From Acidobacteriota bacterium (GTDB lineage: Bacteria > Acidobacteriota > Terriglobia > Acidiferrales > UBA7541), in assembly GCA_003224525.1 (NCBI GenBank), contig QHZB01000201.1:1-52705 (forward strand): DNA of 52,705 bases, read 5' to 3'. The position numbers were made by a program, and so were the translations under genes. The notes under the pieces are model-generated. The model saw only the letters and a list, made by a program, of their open reading frames with translations. It was not told where the DNA came from and did no database searches. Within the stretch, counting starts at the first letter, position 1. Each line of letters starts with the position of its first letter. Shown piece by piece: positions 8,858 through 19,500 of this stretch.

Positions 8858-9772
8858 CTACTTGGCCTTCGGAGAAGTCGGTTTATTCGCTGCCGCTTCT
8901 ACTTGCGGTGTCGTGAAGAGCGATTCATCGAAGTTTGGATTCACCACCACCTTTTCGATGACGATTTTCTCTGGCGGAACGGGGCTACTCCTAAATCCTG
9001 GCGACTTTTGGGCCAATGGAAGAACTCTCGTCTCCAGAACGTACGGAATCTGTAGTCCATTCACCGGCCGGTAATCGCGATAGTAGACCTCCACTGGATG
9101 GTAGCTGCCATCGAGCCGCCTGGGCTGGCCTTCGATTTTCGCTTCCAAGAAGGACTGCGCGTCAATCCAGACATGGATGGACTGCCCGTTATTCATCGTT
9201 AGTTTAAGCTTATAGGTATCGCGGTTTTCAACCTTTTCCACGCCGTCCAGCTCAATCTTGGTACCCTTGGCCGCATAATCGACCAGGGGGCCATCGAGGT
9301 CTGCTTGCATGGATGCCCACTTCATTTCTTCTGCCGTATATGGCTCAACCACACGCCGGTTAAGGAACGGCCTTAGCTTCCAACCGTGCGCGCCGTCAAA
9401 CACCTGTATTGCCGTTTGGCCCTTAAACACCAGCTCAACCCGCGTTTTGCGGGGACGCTTCAGGTCCATCACAAACGGGAGCTGCGCCTCATCGACTGGC
9501 CGCTGAGGAATCGACTTTAGACTGGTCTTTGGTCCCTGCGGTGGAACCGGAAGAGTAGCCCGTTGATTCCCTCCGGCACCCAGTTTTCCCTCCAACGACA
9601 TCGTTTGGACTGCACGCCACGCCTGCAACCCGCCTCGGGCCGCGACGTTCCTGTCCACGATAGCAGCCGCGGAAAGATTAGACCCCGTCGGCGTATCGCC
9701 CGCCGCGAAGAGCGAAATGGCAAGCGCGAGTGAGATGCAAACTACAAAGACAACCAAGAACTTTCGGAACAT
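8858..9772 (-). CDS. exported LolA/LolB-like (outer-membrane lipoprotein-sorting-like) protein
   Basis: About 304 residues starting at the ATG at 9772, which is supported by AGAGG 8 nt upstream. A signal peptide (VFVVCISLALAISLFAAG) is followed by a conserved-looking segment AAAIVDRNVAARGGLQAW. The rest is beta-rich, with KTRVELVFKGQTAIQVFDG and a long WIDAQSFLEAKIEG strand, the half-open barrel pattern of LolA/LolB-type lipid or lipoprotein carriers. Members with the VDRNVAARGG type of start are often labelled outer-membrane lipoprotein-sorting proteins, but the true ligand is unknown. It is the last gene of the same-strand series behind the copper-oxidase genes, 128 bp after the preceding exported protein. 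Confidence 0.6.
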   Translation of the reverse strand: MFRKFLVVFVVCISLALAISLFAAGDTPTGSNLSAAAIVDRNVAARGGLQAWRAVQTMSLEGKLGAGGNQRATLPVPPQGPKTSLKSIPQRPVDEAQLPFVMDLKRPRKTRVELVFKGQTAIQVFDGAHGWKLRPFLNRRVVEPYTAEEMKWASMQADLDGPLVDYAAKGTKIELDGVEKVENRDTYKLKLTMNNGQSIHVWIDAQSFLEAKIEGQPRRLDGSYHPVEVYYRDYRPVNGLQIPYVLETRVLPLAQKSPGFRSSPVPPEKIVIEKVVVNPNFDESLFTTPQVEAAANKPTSPKAK

Positions 9773-9900
9773 TTTATGCGCCTCTATGCAAAGTTTTGCA
9801 CTAAGTCTAGGAAAGTATAAAGCAGAACCAATATTCGGTCTTTGCGCTACGACAAACTCCAAGCGCATTTATGCCGGCTACGATCTGGGGAAGGCAAACG

Positions 9901-10410
9901 CTATTCCACCACGAGTCCGTCAGCGTGGAATTGCCCAATCACCACGTTTATCCGGTCTCCGCGTTTCACTCGCCTGCCGCGGTTCGAGAAAGCCATCCAG
10001 TAGATTTTGCCCGCCTCGGGCGGGGCGCTCTGGCGCAGTTGCCCGACCTGTTCCAACGATGGGACCACGAGTTTGACGCCGGCCTGCGGGTCGATCAAGG
10101 AAGGCTCGAACTTCTTATCGTTGAGTCCTTTGGCTTTATCTGCGTCTAACACACGATAGCTAAAACGAACGATCTCGCCCGACTCCGCCGTCTTGACGCT
10201 CAGCGAATCAACTCCCCAGATGAGTTTGTAATACGTACCCGCTCGTCCAGCGAACCGATCTGGCCTATAGCGGGTTGAAGCGGCAGTCACCGAAGACTTC
10301 GCGGCCGGGGCAGCAGATTGGGCCCCGGTGCGTAAAACCAGAATGCCGCTGGCGAGTACCCCTGCCAGCAGCATCGACGTTGTTTTCAAGATCACGTTGC
10401 GGTCCATCAT
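9901..10410 (-). CDS. small exported protein of unknown function
   Basis: About 169 residues with a signal peptide or anchor (LLAGVLASGILVLRTGAQS). A compact beta-rich domain follows, containing YYKLIWGVDSLSVKTAESGE, FSYRVLDADKAKGLNDKK, a proline-led segment PEAGKIYWMAFSNRG, and the end GDRINVVIGQFHADGLVVE. The domain looks like a conserved family, but I cannot name a function. ATG at 10410 or 10407 follows an AAGGAAAAA stretch. It lies downstream of the giant gene behind a strong hairpin, so its expression may be lower than, or processed from, the upstream transcript. Confidence 0.6.
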   Translation of the reverse strand: MMDRNVILKTTSMLLAGVLASGILVLRTGAQSAAPAAKSSVTAASTRYRPDRFAGRAGTYYKLIWGVDSLSVKTAESGEIVRFSYRVLDADKAKGLNDKKFEPSLIDPQAGVKLVVPSLEQVGQLRQSAPPEAGKIYWMAFSNRGRRVKRGDRINVVIGQFHADGLVVE

Positions 10411-10449
10411 TTTTTCCTTTTCCCCGTCCCGTAGTGTCTGTTCGCCGAA

Positions 10450-10485
10450 CAGGGCGGGCATCCAAAGTTTCGGATGCCCGCCCTG
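10450..10485 (-). terminator. 14-bp perfect hairpin after the giant gene
   Basis: CAGGGCGGGCATCC (10450-10463) and GGATGCCCGCCCTG (10472-10485) form a perfect 14-bp stem around an 8-nt loop. On the minus strand it lies 20 nt after the stop of the giant gene and about 40 nt before the next ORF. No T-run follows on the minus strand. It is therefore better viewed as an RNA stabiliser, attenuator or processing site than as a classical intrinsic terminator. Confidence 0.55.
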
Positions 10486-10504
10486 CCAGGGTTGATTTGG
10501 TTGG

Positions 10505-13500
10505 CTAGTTCGCGCTGTAGTTAGCATTAATGATCGGCGTGGTTGCGGCGGTGCCATAACCCGTTACTAGGAGGTGTACAGTCCCGTTGAGCGCCGCCCC
10601 TGTTGTTCCGAGGACTGGCGTATATGTGATCGTGACCGTGCAGCTCGAACCTGCCGCGGGCGGTGCCAACGTTCCTCCCGGGTTGATGGGAGCGCCTGCC
10701 GCGCAAGTACCGCCGAGCACGTAATCCGTTAATGGTGCGCCGTTGACCCGTGTGAGCCTAATTATTGTTGGGACGTACGGCCCAGCATCAAGATTCGTGA
10801 TTGGGTTTATTGTGTTTGTGATCGTTATGGTGGCGGTCTTTGGAGTGGCGTTCGCCGGAGTCGTCGTCAACTGCGCGGTGACCCCCGCGGCCGTTGCCGG
10901 GGAGACGACAATCGTCGCAATCGTGTCGTGGCCGGTGAGCGCGACCGTCTGAGTGATACCGCCTGCGGTCACGTTCAATGTTCCAGTCCTCACTGCTTGC
11001 GAGGTACCGGTAGGAACAAAGTCCACAGTGATTACGCAGCTTTGTCCAGCACCAAGAGTTGTGCCGATGCAGTTATTGGAAGTGAAGGTGGTTAATGTAG
11101 CGGTGCCGCCCGTGCCCGTGGTTGCGCCCGTAACATCCGCCAAAGTGGCCACGGCATTTCCTGTGTATCCGTTGCCGGGGGTATTAAGCGTGACGGCCGT
11201 AATCGCCCCGGTCGCACTCACAGCGGTCACCCTTGCAGTTGCACCGGATCCACCGCCACGAGTGATGTTGACGATATCGCCCGCGGTGTACCCGCTGCCT
11301 CCATTCACCAATGTAACCGTTGCGACTGCGCTCGTCGGGATGACGAAACTTCCCGCACTGATTCCAGTGGCAGTAATCGTGGCGCTGGTGACCGTCACCG
11401 GGAGGATATCCGAGTTAATGACTTGGATGTCTTGATCCGGAGGTATGGGACTATGAGCTGGGACCAGACCGAAGTCCACCGCTGGCGGTGAGAGAGTGAA
11501 CGTTGAGTGACCAGGAGTGCCTGCAACCCGGATCGCTCCGGCATCAGTATTTGGGGGACCAGTCTTCCTCGGATTGTCGAAGAAGTCGAATGCAGGAGCG
11601 TCGGTGAAGTTCGTTCCAGTGACCCTCGCCGCAGTTGCGGCGGTGATGGCGTAGTTTCCGAGCGGCAGACCGCCACCGTAATTCCCGGAAGCTCCGCCCG
11701 GGGCTGTGGGGTTCGTCATCGACAACGGGCCCCAGCTGAGGTTGACCCAGTTGTTGCCTTCGTCCACGGTAGCCGTCGGAGTCAGGTTGAAGATTGGGTT
11801 GGGCACGGTTGCATCCGAAATACCCGGAGGCACTTGCCAGCCAACCGCCGCCGCCGGAACAACGCTCGCTGTCATTGCTTCCGGAGGTACTCGCGAACCG
11901 TCGCAGTATGAAGCGACGAAGGTCGGAGCGGTGTTGGAGTTACCTGCGCCAGTAACTGCCGAGCCGCCTGGTGTCAGAACCGAATCTGACGCGACGAGTG
12001 TGGCCCCGCCACTATGGTTGGCCGGTCCCGTGTCACCGCGCACGCCGATATCCCAGAACGTGGCGGCAGGGCAAGCGCCTGTTGTGGCTTGGCTCGGCGC
12101 TAGTGGGCCAGATGCTGCGCCGGCGGCAGTCGCACTATGCAGCGAGACTACGTGCTGCTGGTCCAGAGTACCCGCACCGAGGGCGCCCACTTGGATGTAG
12201 TACATACTGTTGTGCCAGACCACATTGTTCTCCAGCTTCGGAACCGAGAGGGTCCGGCAATTGCCGTTATTGCCTGCGGGGGTCCCGGTACTCACGGTAT
12301 AATGACCCGGGGGACAAATAATGCGGACAGCTGTGGGGCCAGTCGCGGCGAGATTCGCTCTCAAAATCGCGCTGTTCTGGATGGCCACCACTCCTGCAAC
12401 TTGTGGATGTGTGGTCACGCCGCAGTTTGGTGAGCCGGGGCAAGTTTGGCTTGAGCCCGGCGGCGTGCTGGATAACGTAGCCCCTATCGTGTTGAAGAGG
12501 GGTCCTGCCGAGGCAGTGCTGGAGTTGAATGCTATCGTGTTGTTGATGATGTTCACTGCGGTTGAGTCTTGCAGCGAGATTCCGGCTCCGTCCCAGCCAG
12601 CCACGTTATCGGTGATGATGTTGTTGGTGACGGTCACCGTGTTCCATTGCCCAGGATCCGTAGGGAAGGCCACCATATCCGAGCCGTTGGCTGCCTGGAA
12701 GGCGATCCCGCCTCCGTTGCCAGACTCGGCAGCGTTCCCCATGATGAGGTTGGCATTGATCACCAAGCCCGGACCGACGCCGTCGCTCGGACCAATACCG
12801 GCTTGAACTGTAACTGCCGCACCCAATGTTGCCGAAGCCGACGCACCTGAACCTGTGGTCGTAGTGAACGTTACGCCTACAGGGCCGGTGTAGCCGGCGC
12901 CGCCGCTGGTCAGGTGGATGGAGGTAATGGCGCCGCTGCCATTTACTGTTATCGTGGCGGTTGCGCCCAACCCACCACCTCCTGCGAAATTAACGGTGTC
13001 GGCTGATGTGTATCCAGTGCCGCCGCTGCGTAGCGTAACACCGGTAATCGTGTGGCCAACGGGTGTGCAGTCGCTATCGATAGTGGTGTTGTTGCCGCAA
13101 ATTATATCTGCATCGGGGGTGCCCATGACGATGATACCACCGCCGTTGGATGGGATCGTCGGGTTGGTGCTCTGATTGAATATAATCGTGTTGTGTTCGA
13201 TGTCACCATTGTAGCTGAACCCCATGTGACCGACGCCGCCGCCGTCACCGGTGCTCAAGTTGCCGCAGACCCAGTTGAAGTTGAACAGGTAGTAGTCGGA
13301 GCCGGTGCAGAAGCTGACACCGCCTGCCCCTGCCGGCGTGGCGGAGAATAATTCGTCGCCGGTCGAGGAGTTCAACGCGATATCGTTGTTGTGAACGTTT
13401 ACATTTACGTTTTCGCAGTACGGCAACACAGCATTCGGTATAGGGCTGTCCTCGCAGGAGCCAGGCGCCGCGTTCGTCAATCCCGCCCCCTGGATGTAAG

Positions 13501-16500
13501 CCGGAGGATATTCGCCCTGGCCGACGTTGATGCCGCCAGAAAGCGTACCAGCGTTGCTGACGATCCGGTTGTTGCCGATTTGCAGGTTATGCCCCCAGCC
13601 GTGGACGAAGATGGCGCCGCCACCCTGGGAACTTTGTGTGATGCCCAAGCCGTCGATGCTCGACGGGTTGCATGAGTAGTTGCTCGGGAACGGATTGGTC
13701 GCGTCGGTGGAACTGGTGTGGCAATTAGCGTTGGCGTCGCCAACGGCGAAGTTACCGTGACCTTGACTTTCCGGTTGACTTCCCATGAGGAGCGTCGTCC
13801 CTGCCGGGAACCCGGCAAGTAAAGTGGGGTCGTACGGATTCGAGGGGAAATTCACACCCTTCGCCAGTACCGTAATGCCCGCACCTTCCAGCGCACCCAT
13901 CAGGCTTGGTTCCTGCAACTGTTCGGCAAGATTGCCGTTGAGGTTGGCATCCCAGCCTAGAACGGCTTCGAGCGGCAACCGATCTACCTGTGGATTGATG
14001 GGCGTGGGGGTAAAGTGAGTCCAGCCAGCCCCTGGGCAACCGACCGAACGCGTTGGATCAAACGGATTGGCGCCAGTGCTGGGTTGGCCATTGAGCGCCA
14101 GGCCAAACAGACAAACGATCTCTTGGCGCCAGATATCCAGCTTGCCCGCAGGATGGGTATTGGCGTTGTGGGCGGAGGGGGAGTGCACATTGGTGGCAGA
14201 GGGAGTACTACACGTAGTCGCCACTCCCGCAGTCGTGTTGCAAGTGGGATCGACAATGATCAAGTCGCCCGGATCGGCACCGTTAATCGCGGCCTGGATC
14301 GATGCCGATGGCGCAACGTGAGTCGGCGCTTTGCCGCCAATTGTCACTGTCACGGTGTCAATCGATTGCTTCCCAGCGACGACCACGCTGGCCCCGTTTG
14401 TTGTGGACGTTCCGAGGGCAGTTGACGTACCCCCAGTCACGCCTGGGCTGAAAGTCACACTAGGCGCGGTTAGATATCCGGAACCGGGGTTGGTAATTGA
14501 TACCGAGACTATGGGCCGGTTTGCTGACAGTACGGCTGTTGCGGCTGCCGGCGTTGTTGGAGCGCCGCCTCCAGTGATCCCAACCGTGGGCGCGCTTGTG
14601 TAACCAGCGCCGGGAGCGGTAACTGTCACTGCGGACACGAATCCGGACGTGACAGGGGTTCCAGCCGCAGTGGCTCCGGTGTGTGCGCCTGTGAAAGTCA
14701 CCGAGATCGCGCCTGTGAGGGCGTAGCTACCCGCATTGGTTATGGTGACGCCGGTTACGTGACCTCCCGTGAGCACGGCTGTTCCAGTTGCCCTTATTCC
14801 ACCAGTACCTGTAGGCGCACCGAAAGTCACCGTGGGCGCGGTCGTATACGTGCCAGCGCTGTTGGTCATCGTCACCGAGGTTACTCTCCGCCGCACAGTG
14901 GCTGTTGCAGCCGCGCCGGTCCCACCGCCTCCAGTGTTTGTGCTAGTGAACGTTACGCCAGGTGTGCTTGTGTAGCCAGCTCCGCCATTGGTAACCGTCA
15001 CCGAGCCTACGCCGCCGCCGCCCAGAACGGGTGTTCCAATCGCCCTGGTTCCACCCGCCGGGGGTAGACCGAAAGTCACCGTGGGGGGGGTGCCGGTACT
15101 GGAATAACTCCCTCCTCTGGTGATCGTCACGCCCGTGATGTTACCTCCGGTGCGTGTGGCGCCAGTCTTGATGACCAGTTCACCGCATTGCGCCGTCGAG
15201 CCTCCGTATTGGGCTTGTTGCTGGACACGGCAATTCGGCACACCACTCGGGACAGTGACTGTGATCGATGTGTCGCTCCAAGAGGAAACCGGAGCATTCA
15301 CTCCACCGATAGTCACGCCTCCCAACGCGAGAGTCCCGTTTTGCTGCGTAGCGCCAAAGCCATAGTGGCGCAGAACGGTTTTTGCATTGTACGGAGCCAC
15401 TGTTGCCGACGGCCCAGTGTAGGCATAGTTGGGCACCATCTGGTCGCCCAACGAAGTGATCGTGAGGGTACCACCGGCCGCGCTCACATAGGGTCCGATT
15501 CCATTGCTGCTATCCACTTCGCTGATCGCTGGCGTGGCATCCGGGTAGGCGCAGTCCGGGTTGTTGTACCCGGCGCCTACGAAGGCGGACGTGGGCGTTA
15601 CCGGAGTGTCCATGTACTGGGTTTGTCCCGGCATGAACGGGATCTCGTAGCAGAACTGGCTGTATTGCGGGTTGAACAGGGGATCGGGGATCAGCTTGCC
15701 ACCCGGACCTGGAATCGGTCCCGGATCATTCATGCACGTGACCATCATCGTGGGCGCGTACCCAGTCGGGTTCGGCGGGTTGACTTCCCACGTCGAGTAA
15801 GTTAGGCCGTCGTAGGTTCCCCACTGGTCGGTATACACGCGGGATATTTCGGTGCCAGTCCAATCCTTGATAGATACCGGCAGGCTGGCAGGCGAGAACT
15901 TCTCGCCGAACTGTGGTGAGAACGGATCGAATTCCGACGTGAAGTCGTCCGTGATCACGCCAGTGAAGTGCGCGGCCACGTGGGCCGAGGTGAAGACCCA
16001 GAACTTCGCCAGCGCCGACGCCTGTTCCGTGAGTGTCACTTCCTTGCGGTCGCAGAGATTGCGAGTAGCTCCTGCAAACGGCGCTACTTCAAGAGACTGT
16101 GGGAACAGGCTGATGTAATCGGGAACGATACGCGTCGCCCCCACGCAGGGCCAGAAGATTTCGACGCTTCCGGTGTCCCCCTCGCCTTGTGGAAAGGTCG
16201 GTCTGCCGAAATCCTGCGTCGGATTCTGTACGTTGTTGGCGTTGTAGGTGGCGCCGATCGCGGCCTGGTCGGGAAGAATGTAAACTGACCCTGCTAGGCC
16301 AGGGAACTGCACGGTGACCGGAGCAATGTAATTGTCGCCGATCAGGATGTTCTTGTCCTCTTCCTTCACCAATTCGTAGCCCGGAGGCACAACCACTTCT
16401 ACGACATACTTGCCGGCCGGCAGCATGTCTTCCTTGCCGAAACGGAAGGTATCGGTGGCGTCAGGATTCTTGACGCAGATGGTGCAGTTTGTGCCGGTGG

Positions 16501-19500
16501 TGTTGCCGGTGGTCGGGTTTATGCCTGTGACGCTGGGGAACTGGTAACTGCCGTCGAAACGCGCCGGCTGGACCTGATTCCAATTGTGCATGCCGTCGTA
16601 GCACTTGAATTGCGAGTTGTTCGGCACGGTGTGCAGGGGTGTCCCGTTGTGCATGTTGTTGTACACGTCCAGGTAATCCGGCTGGTCAAACAGTGTGAAG
16701 TAGAAGAGATCGGCGTTCGTACCTGTGCCGGCGCCCTGGCCCGGGCAGCTCATGTTCGGGTTGCCGCTTGTGGCGTTGAAACCCTGAGCCCAATCGTCCC
16801 AACTGCTGGTCGTGGTGTGGTCAACCAACGTGAGGGTTGGCGTAACCTTATCGGCCGCCGTCCCCTCCTGATACAGGTTCATGGTGACTCCCGGCACGTC
16901 CGGCGTCCAACTGGTGTGGATGAGCAAACTAGGATCGTCGAATGGCCGAGTCGAGGCGTAGATCACTTCGCCATGAATCCCGCCATTCTCGTTGGCCGCG
17001 AAGGGCTTCTTGCCGAATTCGATGAAACTGTTCTGGCCAGCGAAACCCTGCCAACCCTCGGTGCCAGCCCAGGGCGGATCGACACGTCCGGTAGATCCAC
17101 CTGCTGTGTCTCCAGGGTTACAGTCCGCCGATGCGCAATATCGTGCGCCCGGTACCCGCAAGGCAGCGGGCACAGGGATCTGTTCAGCAGTGTTCGCCAA
17201 GCTTGCGGCGATGTTGGAGTTGCCGCATACCGTTCCGGTGGTTGCCCCGCAAGTCGAGCCGTCGGACGGACCGCCCGCGTCGTAAACCACGTGGGTCCCC
17301 GTGTTCTTGAAACGCGTCGTATCCGTTTCAACGACGTACCAGCTGAACAGCGGGAAGATCTCGTTGAAGCCCGCGTTGCCAGCCAGGTCGGTGTTGTTGA
17401 AGTTGGAGTAGCTGCCATCGCGGAAACGGATGTTCGTCGGAAGAAGGGTGAGTCCGGGCTGGCTATTGCCAAAGTTCGCGTTGCACCCTGTCGGGACGCC
17501 AGTCGCCGTGCATGCCGTTCCGGTATAGTCGGTTGACACGCCGCTGCCGTTCCGATCGAAGAAGCTCTTGGTGTAGATATTCGCCTGCCACTGGTTTGTG
17601 GCAATCTGTCCCAAGTCGGTGGTAGTTCCGCCAGCGAGCCTGACAGGCGTCGAAAGGCCGTCCACGAGCATGTCGTTCCATTGGTCAAATACAGTGACTC
17701 TCCAATCTCCGTCGGGCAGCCCGCTGAGACTGAAGGAGCCATCGCCGTTGCACTTGGTGAACGCGAAGTCTTCCCCGTCCGGATCTCCAAAGCTTACGTA
17801 GCACTGAGTGAAAGCAAAGCTAGAGTTGTCGCCGCTGCTGTAAAGTCTCTCATCCGGCGTGCGGCTCATGCGCTCGGTTGTGACCAAGCCCGTGACGGTA
17901 TTTCCGCAGCCCGTGACGCCCCCGATGGTAGGATCGCTGCCATTGCAGACAGCCGCTTTGCGGGCATTGATGATTGCTGGATTGGCAAAGCCGATAGCTA
18001 CGTGGAATCCCGCTGGGCCATACTCCTGGAAGTAGCTTGGTTCTTGAACCCGGAGGAAGGAATCATGTGCCTTCTGGCCGTCCAGGGTGTTGGTTTGGAG
18101 CCACTCTTCTCCCCTTGCAATCCGGTCGGCTCCCGGCGTGGCTACGACGCCGTACCTTCCCGGCATCAGGTTGGCAATGACTGCCTGACCTGCCAGCGGG
18201 GACGGAGTCAAACCGTCTGATTCGAATACCGGGCAGACCGTGATCAAGCCGGTGATGCCCGTTTGAGTCGGATCGGGTATTTGTAGGAAGTGGCCGGGGT
18301 GCGCCGGATCGGGAATCGGACCGTCAATCGTACCAATCCTCGAAATCGCCGAAATCGGGCACGCATCCAGCGTGGTGGTCGGGTCTATCGTGTCCGCCAG
18401 GCTGTTCGACAACGGCTGGTTGAACATGTCGTAAGTCATCTGCCCGGTCGCATCGCCCGTGCCACCAGCATCGTCGAAGAGCGTGATATTGAATTGCCCA
18501 AGGCCGGGCTCGTTGTTGGCGTTTACCGTGGTCGTTCCGCCGCCGCCATCCTGCTCACCGTTGAGCGGGAAATCGTCCTGGAACACGAAGACGGAGAGCT
18601 TCGACGGTGGAAATGGATCGGGTTGCACATAAACAGTGATGGGGTTGAAGACACAAGTAGTAACGGTACCAGCGGTAGTGCACGTGGGTACGACAGGAGT
18701 GCCGCCCATACCGTGGCCGCAGACGGATGTATCAAAGCCTGGGGCCGCATTGGCTATACCGTTAACGCAGCCGGCGCCGCCGTATGCGTTACCAAACGGG
18801 TTTCCCGCATCTCCCGGCAGGACTGAGAGATAGTAGCGCTTGGTCGGATCCAGATGAACTTGGGCGGGATCTACGGCCGTCTGTTGTGAGCCATCAGTTC
18901 TGCAAACGCCATTGCCAACATCGCACACCGTGCTTACGTGCGCCCCAGTGGCTGGGTTGATGACTGTCTGGCCCGATTCGCAGGCCAACGCGCCCGCCGG
19001 CCCGGCGCAACCTGCTGCCACGACCGGCATATAGCTAGTATGGAAATTCGTCCCAAAAGTCATGGGAACGCTTGTGCCGGCCGGTGGTGTGCAGCCTGCT
19101 ATCGCGACGCTCGAGTTCGTCGTGCAATTGGGATTGACATAGAAAGTGCGATCTTCTTCAATAATCCACCGATAGTCGGTTATAACGGTTGTCTTATCTT
19201 TGCCGTCCAAAACTGTAACTGAAAGATTGCTGGCCGGCAGGAAGGTCAGCGTCACGGTCGCGGTTGTGCTACTTTGCGTTCCCCGTGAGTTCTTCGCATA
19301 GTAAGTAAAAGTGGAGGTACAACCGGCGGTGGCAGCACACGGCGTCGCCAGTGACGCGTTGAACCCTCCATTCGGGTCTGCACTAACTGTCAGGCCGGAG
19401 CTCGTAGTAGCAAGCGGCGTAACAACGGTAAGCGGATATCCCGCGTTGTCTTTGTCAACCGATAGGATGCCGGGGGGCGCGATGGCCAGGTGTGCAGCCT

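Noticed and set aside
14400-15165. Possible CRISPR-like regular repeats
   Set aside because: The periodic DNA similarity here comes from protein repeats in frame within the giant gene; there are no identical direct repeats with unique spacers and no cas genes.
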